A DNA stretch of 64,000 bases from Plasmodiophora brassicae (GCA_039704465.1 JASFAU010000012.1:496001-560000); one strand, 5' to 3'. Shown: positions 30,717 through 42,382, counted from the stretch's first letter. The notes: a model not told the origin generated them from the sequence alone. Program-made: numbers and translations.

Positions 30717-30821
30717 ACGTTATGCACTACCCGTTCTTTGCCGAGCAGTGCTGTGCTGAAGTCCGTCGCGGAGTCCGTCACGGACTCGGTAAGCGGGTGG
30801 TGCGCTGTGTGATCATTACCA

Positions 30822-31544
30822 ATGGCCAAGAATCGAAAGGCGAAGCTCGCTAAGCGTGCTAAGCGCCAGGAGGCGGAAGCCGAACTGAAGACTCGAACGG
30901 AGCAAGAGGCGAAAGCTGACGCTGAGATCGCGGCTGATGACGACGGTATGGGGGAGGGTCCCGAAGCCATTGCTGCGGAGATGGATGCTGTCATTGCGTC
31001 CCTGACGTCGAGGAACGTGGAGGACCTGAAAGTCCCGACCGCTGCACCTGAGCAGCCGAAACGAAAACCGCCCACGCCCGGTGCTGTTATCTACCTGGGT
31101 CGTATTCCGTTCGGGTTCTTTGAACGGGAGATGCATGGGTACTTCTCCCAATTCGGGAAGGTCGTCAGGCTGCGCCTGTCAAGGAACCCGAAGACGCACA
31201 AGTCCCGGCATTACGCGTTCGTGGAATTGGAAACGCCAGACGTCGCCAAGGTCGTCGTTGACGCCATGCACGGGTACATGATGTACGGGCGCACGCTGGT
31301 CTGCCAGATCGTCCCCGAGTCCAAGATTCACGACAAACTGTTCGCCGGTGCATGGCACCCAGGCAAGCACTACACGAACAGCGTCGTCCGGAGCAAGCCT
31401 GCTCATAATGCGCGCGACCACGAATCTCACAAGCGCCGTGTCGAGAACCTCGTCGCCAGCAACGACCTCAAGCGCAGGAAGCTGGCGGCGGCCCACATTG
31501 ATTTCGAATTTGTCGGTTATTCGACCGCCGCTGTGCAACAGTAA
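30822..31544 (+). CDS. NIFK/Nop15-like nucleolar RRM protein
   Basis: A single exon of 240 codons from the ATG at 30822. A Lys/Ala/Glu-rich N-terminal coil (MAKNRKAKLAKRAKRQEAEA) is followed by one RRM with RNP2 VIYLGRIP and RNP1 SRHYAFVELE, then the family-specific VCQIVPESKIHDKLFAGAW and KRRVENLVASNDLKRRKLA. In yeast and human this protein processes 27S pre-rRNA and assembles the 60S subunit in the nucleolus. It starts 105 bp after SF3A2 on the same strand. Confidence 0.93.
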   Translation: MAKNRKAKLAKRAKRQEAEAELKTRTEQEAKADAEIAADDDGMGEGPEAIAAEMDAVIASLTSRNVEDLKVPTAAPEQPKRKPPTPGAVIYLGRIPFGFFEREMHGYFSQFGKVVRLRLSRNPKTHKSRHYAFVELETPDVAKVVVDAMHGYMMYGRTLVCQIVPESKIHDKLFAGAWHPGKHYTNSVVRSKPAHNARDHESHKRRVENLVASNDLKRRKLAAAHIDFEFVGYSTAAVQQ

Positions 31545-31603
31545 ACACGCAGAACGTTACGTCTTCCTTGTTCCGTCGACGAGACTGCCAACCTGATTCG
31601 GCG

Positions 31604-32963
31604 ATGCCGGATTTGGCCCCTAGTGCGCCTCGGGCGGAAATAGAAGTGGAGACTGCTGCTGCTGCTGGTGTCCTGCCGCCGCCCGCTGCATTCTCTGCGT
31701 CAGCAACCATGCCGCTATGGGCCGTTGCTGTTGTCGCGCCTGTAGCACTGGGACTGCTCCTGTCAGTCGGCGGCGTTGCCATGACGTTTCAGTCATTCAA
31801 CAAAGTGTACGCCTTCCACATTGATGACGAGTCGGCCGCGCATCCGTTGACATGTCCGTTGGCATGTGTCAGGTTAAAGAGCGGCAACTTCGATGTGACG
31901 GACGCCAGCAACCCTTGGTAGGGCACTGTTGTCCTGGCACGCCTCTGTAGGCTGCGTATGCCACCGTCCTCGCTGACTCCCGCATGTCGCTTGTTCAGGT
32001 TGAGAACGCAGGCAGACTCGGACGCTTTCGCTACGTGTTCCGCCCTGTGCTGCATCAGGGACTCTCTCGACCAAATAGCCGCAGAGCGCCGTGCCGCTGC
32101 TTTGCGTTCAATCATGGAACACATCCGTACGAACGCGAACGTAGTGAAGGCAGATCTCAAGAATGCGAAGGATCAGGTGCTGGAGTCCATTCGCCAATAC
32201 CTGGCACGCTCCGTGGATACCGAGGTCACGTTGTTCCGTATGAAGGAATCGCCTACTAAGACGGCGATCTTGGCGACTCTGCTGCAGCCTGTCCGGGATG
32301 CGAAAGAGATGTTCTGCACCGTCAGCTCACAGGGGCCGCTGCGTCTCGGGTACCAGGAATCGTATCACCCAATCTCCCATGCGGCGTCTGTCCACCCTCT
32401 CATACATCGGCGTTCGCAGGGATCTGGGCGGCAATGCGGGCGCTCCGGCGAAGAAGGGCGACCATCGAACGAACTCTGATGCCAAACAGCACGCCATAAC
32501 CAGCACCACAGCGAACCCGGACGCAACGGACATCGGAACGAGCGCCCCCTCGGTGGCGACCCAGATACCTTCGTTGGGGACAACGCTGACCTGGTCAGGT
32601 GGCATCCCGTACCTCCCGACGTTGGTCGCGACCACAGTGGTACTGCCGTTCATGGCGCTCCTGCTGCGTCGACGGCGCCCATCCCCTCGTCGCCAGCCTC
32701 TATCAGACATGCTGCCGCGCCTGGTTCTTGACAAGCGCGTGCCAAGAGCGACCTTGTTGACCATCCCCGTTATCGCCGCTGCTGCCCTCCTGCAGAACCG
32801 ACGACGGCAAGCAATGCCATCGTCCCCTGGCGCACCTCCAAGCACCAGTCCCATGAGCACGGTAACGATCTGGATGTGGCTGCCGGCCCTGATCGCTGTC
32901 CAGATCGTCGTCATGGTCATCGCCGTGCGCCTGCATCGACGATTGAGGACCTCGTCTCCATAA
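31604..32963 (+). CDS. Multi-spanning membrane protein of unknown function
   Basis: Three exons, 31604-31872, 31999-32349 and 32420-32963 (introns 126 and 70 bp, phases match), 387 residues. One N-terminal span (PLWAVAVVAPVALGLLLSVG) is followed by a soluble helical domain (RSIMEHIRTNANVVKADLK, KDQVLESIRQYLARS, TAILATLLQPVRDAKEM), a Ser/Thr-rich linker, and three C-terminal spans (YLPTLVATTVVLPFMALLL, TIPVIAAAALL, IWMWLPALIAVQIVVMVIAV) each flanked by Arg-rich loops. No family recognised. The first intron is longer than local norm; an earlier acceptor is possible. Confidence 0.6.
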
Positions 32964-33078
32964 AGAGTACTGGTCCCACTTAATACACACCCGGTCTTGT
33001 CCGATACCTGGGGTACGGTCGACCAGGGGGTACCTGCCACGACGACACTTCCCGGTTGTCGTCATGGTCTAGCCGGCC

Positions 33079-34174
33079 ATGACGGACGATGGCGGGCGGA
33101 TCGTGCGCATCCACATGAACGACCTGTCGGTCGTGACGGTTCGCGTGTCGTCCTCCAGCACGTGCGCCGCTGTCTGCGACCTGGTCCGCTTGCGGTCCCC
33201 GTCGGCCCGCCTGTCGCTAACGGCGAGCGACGCCCTGGGCATCACCGAGGAGATCGACCTCGACGACAGCGACCTCCTGCTCGACCACATGGACGCCCTG
33301 GCATCCACCGCCTACAACGTCCGCGTCTGGTGCTCCACCGGATCGCTGCCCGACCAGCACCCGGCTCGAATCGGCGCCTCTAGCCGCCACCAGGGGTACC
33401 TGGATCGCCGCCTCCGCCCGGGCGCCTACGCGCGTCGCTGGATCGTCGTCCACGAATCCAGGATGCACGTCTACAAGGACCACCGGTCGACGAAATCGAA
33501 GGACTCCATCGACCTGTGCGCTGCCGTCGTCAGGCCCTGCCCGTCCACCGGCCTGGAGTTCGACGTCATCGGGCCGCAAGGCGCCTGCCGCCTGCGATGC
33601 GGGACGCGCGACGACGCCAGCGAATGGGTCGCCCTCATCGAGCGCCAGTGCGTTCGCCGGATCCACGTCAACCGCGGGTTCCACCGCGCCCAGGCGCTCC
33701 TGTCCCGACAGTACCAGTGGGCGGACGCCCGCGACGCGTTCGTGGCCCGAATGCAGCGGTTGCCCGCCGTGCTTCGCCACGACGTCGCGTCCGGCCTGCT
33801 CGTCGAACTCGCGTCGGCCATGGGCGCCGGCGACCTGGCCCGCCTGACGGTCGATGCCGCGCGCGCCCTGGACCGCTTCGACGACGCCGTCGTCGACCTG
33901 GACGCGTTCCGGTCAGCGCGATTGTCGTTTGGTGGCACAGAGCACGTTTTCGCTGACGTGCGCGCGGCGGCACTCGCACACACACAGGTCGCTGGGCCTG
34001 CCGGACGATGCGCCTCCCGCTGCGGTGAGGTCGGCGATCGCAGCGGCGTACGATTCGGGTGTTGCCGCGCTGTCCGCGTCCGTCTTCCCCGCGCTCAGGA
34101 CGAGCCGCCCGTTCCGGCGCTTCCTCCTGCACTCGGTAGCGATCGTCGCGCGACGACGACGGATCCCGTTCTGA
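33079..34174 (+). CDS. PH-domain protein with N-terminal ubiquitin-like fold
   Basis: Two exons, 33079-33911 and 33988-34174 (intron 76 bp), 339 residues. Residues 1-80 resemble a Ras-association or FERM-F0 ubiquitin-like fold (IVRIHMNDLSVVTVRVSSSS, DLDDSDLLLDHMDAL). Residues about 105-200 are a PH domain: HQGYLDRRLRPGAYARRWIV, DSIDLCAAVV and the closing helix DDASEWVALIER with its invariant Trp. The rest is Ala-rich alpha-helical. Likely a membrane-recruited adaptor; lipid specificity cannot be judged. The last exon was chosen because it keeps a coherent helical tail; reading through gives Cys/Arg-rich sequence instead. Confidence 0.75.
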
Positions 34175-34517
34175 CGTCCCCATCGCCAGGCTGTGGATGA
34201 TGACGTCCGGGAACCAGCGGACGTCTCCGGGCGAAGGTTGACGCCGGATACGGCTCGCGAGCGGGTCCTGTCGTTGCAGGCGGCGCCGGCGCATCCGATG
34301 AGCGGCAGCGCCGACTCGTACGGCGGCGGCGAATGGCCGCGCGTTCGCCTGCTGTCGCGACGGGAGAGCGAGGGCGCGCCGCCACCGGCCATCCGGCGAT
34401 CCCGGGGCAGATCCTACCAGGACGAGCACCATCTCTAGCGCTGTATCATAATGCACCATGGGCAGGCGTGCCGCACTGGTTGTATTCGGGTCGGGCAGAC
34501 AGGGGACGCACGCTGCG

Positions 34518-35563
34518 TCAGTCGACAAAGTCAGAGTCGTAGTCGTCGCCGCCCTTGTTGCGTTGTCGTTGGCGTCGGCGCCAGGCCTGGTACGCGTCGA
34601 CGTCCCACAGCTCCAGGTCCCAGAGCGCCTTCCGCCGATGTTCGGGCAGCGCCTGCCACGCGCCCTGGGACAGGCACAGGTTCCGCCGCAGCAGGAACGC
34701 CTTCTCGTCGTCGCCGTACGGCCGCCGCAGGATGGTGAACAGGACGAGCCAGCGGGCGGCCCAGGCGAGGAACTTGGCAATGTGCACCGGCCAATGCGAC
34801 ATCCGCATCGGCAGCGAGTCGCGCCACGTCGGCGGCCCGCCCGTCCAGTTGGGCATCTCGACGACGGCGCTGATCTCAGCGTCCGTGATGTCGTCCAGGT
34901 CGTCGGCGCGCCGCTTGGACTTGCGTTTGCCTTTCGCGTCCATTGCCGATGCAGCAGGCAGCCCGCGAAGTGCTCGAACGCGCTCCTGAACCTTTGGCTC
35001 GTACACGAGACGCGACCGCAGCTCGTGGTAGACGTCTACGACGACGGTGAGGCAATGCGAACCAACGTACATCAAAGGCGCCCTACTCCTTCTGTGGATC
35101 CAGTCGACGATGGTGGCCGTGATCAGGATCAGGACGAAGACGTTGCCAACGGATTCCTGGTGGCCGAAATACCGCCGGCGCATCCAGGTCGCGTAGTGCT
35201 GGAAGAATCGTTCGGGATGGTCGACGAACTCGTTGTATTCGGCGCGGACGGCCTCGTCCTTTAGGATCTCGTACGCGTTCGCAATCCGCCGGAACATGTC
35301 CTCGTCGGCGGCCGACTGCTTCCCGGCCACCTTATCCGGGTGGCTGACCGAAAGCGTTTTAGACCGTGTGCTAGGGCAGACGCGCGATACGCTTACTATT
35401 TCATGGACAGCTTGTAGTACGCCTTCTTGATATCCGCCGGGGTGGCCTCGCGCCCGATCCCCAGAATGTCGTAGCAGTTCGAATCCCCGCAGTACATGCC
35501 CAGCTCGCCGGCGACGACGCCGACGGCCAGCACGACCAGGACCAGGCGCCATATCCGCGGCAT
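34518..35563 (-). CDS. DNAJC25: DNAJC25-like ER membrane J-protein
   Basis: Two exons, 35397-35563 and 34518-35343 (intron 53 bp), 330 residues. A signal-anchor (LVLVVLAVGVVAGELG) leads to GMYCGDSNCYDILGIGREAT and the J-domain. The catalytic HPD is created by splicing (KLSMKY then HPDK). The hallmark AYEILKDEAVRAEYNEFVDHPE follows, with further spans at VFVLILITATIVDWI and ILRRPYG-proximal residues, and an acidic C-terminus. DNAJC25 stimulates HSP70 ATPase at the ER membrane. The HPD falling exactly across the splice is strong support for the intron. Confidence 0.94.
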
Positions 35564-36256
35564 CGGCGCCGCGCCCCGCACACGTGCAGCGGTCGGCCTG
35601 TCACCTACGAAGACGCGTTTCACGCGCAGCACCGGCGCCCGGGCGGATCCCCCCGCGAAAAAAACACACACTCGCGAGTTTGGACTTGTGACCGTCTAAA
35701 GATAGGGCAACCTCGTGCGCATGTTTTGCTGCGACACCTGGCTGCCGGGCGCCTTTCAGTGGTGTCGCATCAGTCACTGGCGTCCTCTGTCGACATCTAG
35801 TCGCGACCGAGGTTGGATTTACGTGACGCACTCTGCCTTCAATGCACGACGCTGGAGCCCGTCGAGTTCCGCCTCGTTTTAGACCGTGGAGTCCTTCACC
35901 ATCAATAGCGCAGTACGACAGGTACGGCGCCAGCATTCGGGCTTCCCTCATATAAGCGGCTGGCGCGTCAACCAAACCTCGTATCGTGCGTCCAGTAGTG
36001 TACACTGGGCGCGATCCGATCGACAAACTGTGTCAGTTCGAGACGTGGCCTCACAAGGCGTTTGCCGTGTGCGGTATGGGGGAGCCAGCCCTAAAATTAG
36101 GGGCACCCGGCGAACAGGTCGTCAAATGGCGGCACCGTTGCAGCGGCGCGTGATTGAGGACCAAAGGGGCATTGTTCGCTGCGGGTTGTTGCACGGGTGG
36201 GGTGTGTGACGAGGCGCCCCTCCTGCAGTGTGTGTGTGTGGGTCGAAGGCCACGTC
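35564..36256. other. Intergenic, nothing recognised
   Basis: No gene is supported on either strand. The motif CGTTTTAGACCGTG appears near 35356 (inside the DNAJC25 intron) and 35876. A short TG repeat sits at about 36229-36241 just before the next gene. Confidence 0.5.
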
Positions 36257-37511
36257 ATGGCTGGCCACCCAGTCGCAATGACGATGGCGCCGGGCCCAAC
36301 GCGCGTGGTGCTGGCGCCGCTCTCGCCCGACAAGCTCCACGAGCGCAGCAGCGACGAGAACCACACCGGCAAGGTCCGCGACCTGGCGTCGAAGCTCGAG
36401 AATGTCCTCATGGCCAGCGATGCGGTCGGGTCCAGCCCCGGCCAGTGGATGATGGGGCGCGCGCCGACCCAGCTGTCCCGGCGCGCCTCCTCCAACAACG
36501 CCGTCGGCGAGCCGTCCACGATTCGTTCCGCGTCGCGCGTCCAGGACAGCTGGTTCCTCGAATCGCCCTCCTGCAGTGCCCCACGACCCGCCAGCCCGTC
36601 GAAACCCAATTGCAACCCGCACGCGTCCGCCGCCCTTGTCAAGCTGAAAGAGTACGCCCGAGCGCCTCTGTCTGTGCGTGTGTGTGTCTCGTCTCGCTGA
36701 CGCTCTGTACAGGATATTCGCGGAAACGAGCGCCGCCCACGACGTCCTGATCTCGAAGCGGCAACGCGCCAGCCGCCGGTTCTTCAGGCGTCGCGGGACG
36801 TTCAGCGCGGCGCTGATGCGGGAACCGAGGGCGCTTCGCCACCTGACCGGGTTCTGGGACAAGTTCCGCACCGTCATGCAGAGCACGTTCACGAACGCGT
36901 CGACGCCGGGCAGCATGCTGGCCAGCGTCCTGGTCGTGCTCGTCGAGGCGCGCCAGGCCGTGTTCGACGTGTACAATTTCGGGCGCGGGCACTGCCGCGT
37001 CGGGTACAGGACCGTCGCGAACGACAGCCTGGTCGACGAGGTCCTGCGCGTGATCGACCGCCTCCAGAAGGAGCGCGACAGCCTGCTGTACTTTGTCGGG
37101 CAGAGGCGCGCGACGCGGGCGGCGACGGCAACGGGAACGCTGCGGCGGGCGATGGGCAACGCGGTGCTGACGGGGAACCAGCCCCCGGCAGACGACGTGA
37201 AGCTCGGGTCCGCATTGGTGACCGCCCCGCTCCTGCTGCTGCGGGATCGCCTGGGCGGCACCGACATCGCGCCACTGTTCCCCGACATTCACAAGATCGA
37301 GGCGGCGGTCGCGTCCTTCTCCGTCCAGGGGTACGAGGACTGGATCACGCTCCTGTTCGAGGCCGACACGGTCGGGTCGGCGATCGGCGCGCTGGCCGCC
37401 AGGGACAGCTGCGGCGTCCTGTACGCGTCGCTGACGCAAGTGTTCATCTCGGCGCGCGCCAATGCACTCGCATCGCTCTCCAACGCCCACGACCTCGACC
37501 TCGTGCACTAG
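36257..37511 (+). CDS. Unknown alpha-helical protein (397 aa)
   Basis: Two exons, 36257-36651 and 36713-37511 (intron 61 bp with a TG-rich interior). The N-terminal third is Ser/Pro/Arg-rich and probably disordered. From residue 130 the protein is helical: EIFAETSAAHDVLISKRQRA, LRHLTGFWDKFRTVM, ASVLVVLVEARQAVFDVYNF, VLRVIDRLQKERDSLLYF and WITLLFEADTVGSAIGAL. No catalytic motif or known domain was recognised. The splice is well supported because it joins LVKLK to EIFAE in phase and both flanks are non-coding-like in that frame. It is convergent with the acidic MGAGC protein (133 bp apart). Confidence 0.75.
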
Positions 37512-37644
37512 CGCCCGCCCGCCCGCCCACCAGTTGTTCGTCCCACCGTTCGCCGTTCTGCAATACAGTGACGACTGATACGCGCGGCAACAACATTCAT
37601 TGCGACGACTGGGGCCTGGCCGACCCGCCCGAGGAGGTTGTGTC

Positions 37645-38322
37645 TCAGGAGACGGGGGCCACCGGGTCGGCGGAGGCTGGCGGCGCCGTGCGACCCGCCG
37701 CCTCGCGCTCTCGCTTCTCGCGCCGTTTCTCGGACTTGGTCTTGCGGTGCTCCCTGCGCTTCTTCGCCGCCGCCGACCCGTCGCCGTCCGACGAGATGAT
37801 CGAGTTGTTGCGCGCGCTGACGGCGTCGTCGTCGGCGGCCGTGACGACGGAGTCCGGACCTTCTTCGGGTGCCGCCGCCGCCGCCGCCGCCTCCGCCTGT
37901 TCCCGCTCGAGTTCGTGGTCAAAAGGCCGGCTGCGTGCATCGTCCTCGACCGCTTCCTCGGGGTCCTGTTCGCCGGCCTTCTCGACGGGTGGTTCGGGTC
38001 CCGGCGCCGGTTCGCCCTCAGCCTCGTGATCTGCCGGTGCGGGGTCGTCAACCCCCGGCGCAGAGCCGGGACGTTCTTCCTCGCCGCCCAGCCCACCAGT
38101 CGGTTTGGGGTCGGCGCACGGCAGTTCGAGCTCGACGGGCGGCCTGCTTTCGGGCTCCTGGTTCGGACAGTGGTGCTCCAGGACGGGTCCCTCGCCGACC
38201 GGCGGATCCGCCTTCGCGGCAGCATGGACTACCTGCGTCGACGACGCCACCGGGCCACGTGATGGAGCCGGATCGGTGCCCACGTCCGGCGCCGCCGTAT
38301 CCTTGAAGCAGCCGGCGCCCAT
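37645..38322 (-). CDS. Acidic disordered protein with N-myristoylation/palmitoylation signal
   Basis: 225 codons from the ATG at 38322. The N-terminus MGAGCFKD carries Gly2 for myristoylation and Cys5 for palmitoylation, so membrane attachment is likely. The body is Pro/Glu/Asp-rich (PAPADHEAEGEPAPGPEPP), then a poly-Ala run, a Ser-acidic stretch (NNSIISSDGDG) and a basic tail AKKRREHRKTKSEKRREKRE. No fold recognised. The overlapping plus-strand frames have biased composition but no such organised ends. Confidence 0.6.
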   Translation of the reverse strand: MGAGCFKDTAAPDVGTDPAPSRGPVASSTQVVHAAAKADPPVGEGPVLEHHCPNQEPESRPPVELELPCADPKPTGGLGGEEERPGSAPGVDDPAPADHEAEGEPAPGPEPPVEKAGEQDPEEAVEDDARSRPFDHELEREQAEAAAAAAAPEEGPDSVVTAADDDAVSARNNSIISSDGDGSAAAKKRREHRKTKSEKRREKREREAAGRTAPPASADPVAPVS

Positions 38323-38513
38323 CGTGACACACCGCCACGAAAAACGCCCGACTCGTCTCTCGGACTTCGGAGGCTACCTCTTCCAGCAGCTCCGATGGGC
38401 GCACGTTGCCGTGTGTTGCAGTCCACGACGTGCCGCGTGCCGGCACACGGGGCGCGCGCAGCCTCCGGGAACACTCATACAGCTGCCCCGCGCGACCCGG
38501 GTTTGACCCATGT

Positions 38514-39290
38514 TTATGATATCATGGTCGCCAGGCGCTGCGATCGGACGCGGTGTAGCACGCGGCGCCGGGCTGATAGCCTAGCCTTATCGTTGGCGTC
38601 GAGTCTCCTGCGGCCTGGCGCCCGGGGCCCGTCGGCCGGTACGGCACGCGGTTCGGGGGCGCGGCCCTCGAACAAGGTGGGCACCTGGCAAGCGTCATCG
38701 TCGCCCGCAACAGCAAAGTCGGATGCCAGCAGCTGCGATTCCCACGTGTCCAGGCATTGCAATGCAGGCCGCGTCCTGGGCAGTAGGTCCTGCGAATGAC
38801 GGCGTCGCAAGCCGCGTTCGAGGATAACCTCCAACTCCTGGGCGGTCATTGACCGGGAGCGCCTCGGTATGGCCGGCAGCGATGTCGTCCGCGTCAAGGG
38901 CGCTTTCGCCGCCTCGACCTGCGATGGTGACGTCTGCTTGGCGGTGATATTCGTCACAGGTTTCCCGGCTGCCTTCGGGATTGGCCTCAGCTGAGGAGCG
39001 GGTTTCGTTCGCGCGTGCGCGACCGGGTCCGCTGTAGAATAGGTTCGGGGAAGCGACCGGCGCGCCACAACGTTTCGCTTAACCGGGACGGCCGCGGGTG
39101 CCCTAGGTGGCAGGTCGATGGCCGTATCGAACCGACGCTGGGTGACATCGGGACGTGGGGCGGCGACGCGCGCGGGCGGGCTCGGTAATTGCTGGACGCC
39201 GGCAGGCCCCTGATCGCGCGTCACCAGCTGTCGCTCTTTCGCGCGACGTATCAGGTCGCGATACCTTCGGCTCCATTCGTCATCATCCAT
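38514..39290 (-). CDS. Basic, Pro/Arg-rich protein of unknown function
   Basis: 258 codons from the ATG at 39290 (MDDDEWSRRYRDLIRRAKER). It is rich in Arg, Pro and Ala, with repeated SRS/RRS phosphorylation-like sites (TTSLPAIPRRSRSMTAQELE), one helix QELEVILERGLRRRH and a C-terminal Arg cluster. Mostly disordered. A TATA-like GTTATATAG on the minus strand lies about 60 bp upstream (near 39355). No family recognised. Confidence 0.6.
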   Translation of the reverse strand: MDDDEWSRRYRDLIRRAKERQLVTRDQGPAGVQQLPSPPARVAAPRPDVTQRRFDTAIDLPPRAPAAVPVKRNVVARRSLPRTYSTADPVAHARTKPAPQLRPIPKAAGKPVTNITAKQTSPSQVEAAKAPLTRTTSLPAIPRRSRSMTAQELEVILERGLRRRHSQDLLPRTRPALQCLDTWESQLLASDFAVAGDDDACQVPTLFEGRAPEPRAVPADGPRAPGRRRLDANDKARLSARRRVLHRVRSQRLATMIS

Positions 39291-39398
39291 TTCTTGTCGG
39301 GATATCGGGTACTGCTGTCGATCCAGACGCACAGGCGGCCAGAACAACGCGCGCTATATAACGAAATATAACGGCGCTCTTGGGTGTAGTACTACCTA

Positions 39399-41217
39399 CT
39401 ACTGCCTTAGATACGGGCCATCGAAGACGAACATGGCGGAGGCGGCGACGATCATGACAGCAACGATTAAACACTCGCCTGCCGAATAGACGAGGAAGAC
39501 AGGGCGGCCGCCAAGAAGGTACTGGACGACAATGACGCCGACGAACCCGAGGACGTTGCCGGCGAGCATCTGGACTCCACTGGATAACTCCTCAGGAACG
39601 GGATACGTGCATTCCGCCGCGCTTTCCTGAGCAGGCAGCGTCAGCGAAGACCATGGGCAAACCCCCCACATGCAGGCGTGTACCCACCAGGGTGAGAGGG
39701 AGCATCGGAAGCATAGAGGCACCCAGCAGCGCGAACATTACACATGCCAGCGCATATGGCGGGTGAAGCCCCAGGACGGTTAATGTGGCAGTAACCACGA
39801 CGAGGCTGCTGACGGCGAACACCCTGAGTAACGCCCTGTACTTTTGTGTGGCATCGAGAACGCCTCCGGCGATACCTGGCGAGGTCACATTAGCGGCCAT
39901 GCGGAGGAATCATCTGTGTGCACCGGCTGACCAGAACCAACGAGACCGGCGAGGATGGCGATCCCACCGAAGATGCCAGCATCGTCGGACTTGAATCCCG
40001 CTGGTTCGATGAGAGCCTCGATGACGGTAAGGATGACCTATCATGGTGGGTGGGGCGTTAGGAGCAGTGTCGCAACCAGGCGCGAAACAGCGACCGACGT
40101 TGAACACAGCCAGGCCGATCCCGAACCCGACCGTCAGAGCAACGAAGCCCTTTGTCGAAAACATCGTTCGAAGGTGGCCCACGATTATGGACGGCGCGTC
40201 GGTATGTACATGGGTTGCGGAACGATGGGCGGCCGCCGCTGAGGGCGGCAACGGCGGCTTTGACCATCTACAATTGGAAACGAACGAGTAAATAAGTGGT
40301 CCTTCCAGCAACGGCGGCAGCGTACAGGAACCAGCTGGATACGAATGACACGCTGGCGCAGACGAGCACGATGAGGGACAACAGGGGGAACCCGTCAGTG
40401 CCTGGTCCGGGTACGACCATACTGGGAAGGACTTGCCCCACCGCGATCCCGATAGGGTTCGCCATCGACAGGACCACAGTGGCTGTGTTCCGCTGAGGTT
40501 CGACGCACGCACGTCAGCGACGCCGGTCGTCGATACGAGCAGCAGCACCGACCTGCGACGCGGGGAACCATTCCGATGCCAACCTGGCCGGCATGGCAAG
40601 CAGCGCTGGCTGGGCTAACGCGCCAAGGACTTGCCCGATCAGCGCGTACGTGTACCCGAACGGTCGCCCAGCCTGCCCGCTGCCTGTGCTGACCCATCGC
40701 AACAGGGCGCAGCCGAAGCTCAGAGCCGACGACGTTATACACTGTCCCACGTCCGGGGTCAGACGTGCGGCCCGGGCACGACCCACAGTACGAACGGCGT
40801 GGTCACCATGGTCCTCGAACCGTATCGGTGCGTGAGGAGCGACGACCCGACCAACCCAGGCAGGAACCTGCCCAGGCACGACGTCAGCCCATATGAGACA
40901 CACCACGTTGCGCCGTACAGGATCATGAAGATCGTGCTGAGGAAGTTGATGTCCGATGCCGATACGCCATAGTACCTGTACGACGGGCGCTGAACGACCG
41001 CGCTGAGCACGCGAACCTATCGACAGCGGGCTGACGTTTGCGCAAGGCTATTGATCGGGGCGAACGTGATCCATTCGAGGCCGTTGACCAGCGCGATGCC
41101 ATCGAAGATCGCGAGCATGGCCCATCGACGCCTGTACGTCCGCGTCCGCACGCCGTCGTCGGCCTCGTCCTTGATCATCGCGCGACAGCTATCCGACTCG
41201 GTCGCCATCACTCGCAT
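39399..41217 (-). CDS. FLVCR-like major facilitator carrier
   Basis: Nine exons: 41036-41217, 40919-40975, 40807-40867, 40553-40741, 40326-40492, 40099-40267, 39938-40037, 39688-39875 and 39399-39626. Introns are 51-65 bp and all phases agree, giving 446 residues. FLVCR landmarks in order: RRWAMLAIFDGIALVNGLEW, DINFLSTIFMIL, LLTHRYGSRTM, QPALLAMPARLASEWFPASQ, SMANPIGIAVGQVLPSM, the central loop, GIAGGVLDATQKYR and ECTYPVPEELSSG. The human homologues import choline and ethanolamine and were first reported as haem exporters. Expected location: plasma or mitochondrial membrane, twelve spans. It is the most intron-rich gene here. Confidence 0.9.
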
Positions 41218-41348
41218 CCGGCGGCGCTGATCGACGCGACGTCGCGGCGCGCGCCCGCGGTCGTACCACCAAACCAAAACGGAACGCACTCGCGACGCCA
41301 AGTCCAACCATCATCCCCCATATTTACGACATCGTGGACCGCCGCAGA

Positions 41349-42382
41349 CTACGACCAGTTCTCCCAGTCATCGTCGTTGTCGTGTGCCGCGGCTGCCGTT
41401 GTCTCCGCCGCCGCAGGAGCCGACGGTTCGGAGCGGCCAGGGCCGTCCGGCGCGGATGACGCCTGTAGCATTGGTCACAACGCGGAGGTCGAGAGCGACG
41501 GTGACTCCCCGGACCCAACCGGCCTACCTTGTGCTCCCCGTCATCGGCAGTGCCGACCTCGCCCCGGCCGGCGTCACTGTCGGCGTGTCGTGTCGGCGCT
41601 GACTCGTCGTCGTCGTCGTCGTCGTCGTCGCCCCAGGTGAGGTCTAGGTCGGGGATCGCCACCTCGGCCTTCAGCCCAGCGTTCTGCGCCAGCACCTGCT
41701 GCCGGCGCGCCTCTTCCGCGGTCAGCTCGCCGACCCGGAACCGGTAGCGCGCCCAGAAATCCTCACCGGACACCTTCTCTGGCACTGCATCGCACACACG
41801 TTACTGGAGCTGGGCAACGACACGAGTGCCTGGCACCCATTTCATCCGACCGAGTTCGTTGTAGAACGCGTTCACAACGGCATGCTGCTGCAGGTCGGCC
41901 TCGTTGTCAGCGGCGTCGGCCACGAACGCCGTCCGGAACGCGGCGTATCGTTCGGCAACGTCCTCGTCGAGTTCGCAGGTCGGCGCCGGGTCGGATATGT
42001 ACGACGAGATCTCGCGCTGCATCGCCTGGATCCGTTCCCCGAGGCCGGTGCCCGCCGCCAGGCCCGCACGCTTTCTCGGCGTCGTACTGCTGTCATCGGC
42101 CACGAACAGGCCGACCAGCGACGTCGATATCGCCGTCAACCCGTCATGGTGGACCACGGCGTCGTCGATCGCGCGCCGCGCGACCTGGATCGACCCCTTC
42201 ACGTTGTCCGCAACGACCTTCGACCGCTGCCGGACGTCGTCGATCAGGTCGCTGTTCTCGTTGCTGAGCGTGTCGACGAATTCCGTCACGGACGAGACGA
42301 CCGCGGACGCGAACCCCGACCAGAGCGCCGACGCCCGCGCCGGCGCACCACCGTCGCTGGCCGCGTCCGCCTCCGCCGCCAT
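41349..42382 (-). CDS. BSD-domain protein (BSDC1-like)
   Basis: Three exons, 41851-42382, 41528-41784 and 41349-41462 (introns 66 and 65 bp), 300 residues. The N-terminus is an alpha-helical region beginning LWSGFASAVVSSVTEFVDTL. The BSD core is rebuilt by splicing: LQQHAVVNAFYNEL then VPEKVSGEDFWARYRFRVGE, with the adjacent Phe-Trp that defines the domain. An acidic run of eight Asp (coded by a GTC-type microsatellite at about 41604-41630 on the plus strand) follows, and the protein ends NDDDWENWS. BSD proteins occur in TFIIH p62 and synapse-associated proteins; the precise role is unknown. Confidence 0.9.

Noticed and set aside
35601..36026. 141-codon minus frame upstream of DNAJC25
   Set aside because: No ATG start, no domain, no splice connection; likely chance in GC-rich DNA.
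36122..38225. Long minus-strand open frames (388 and 528 codons) opposite the gene at 36257-37511
   Set aside because: Arg/Pro/Ser-biased translations with no domain and non-ATG starts; they mirror a GC-rich coding strand whose plus frame has a proper intron and protein-like composition.
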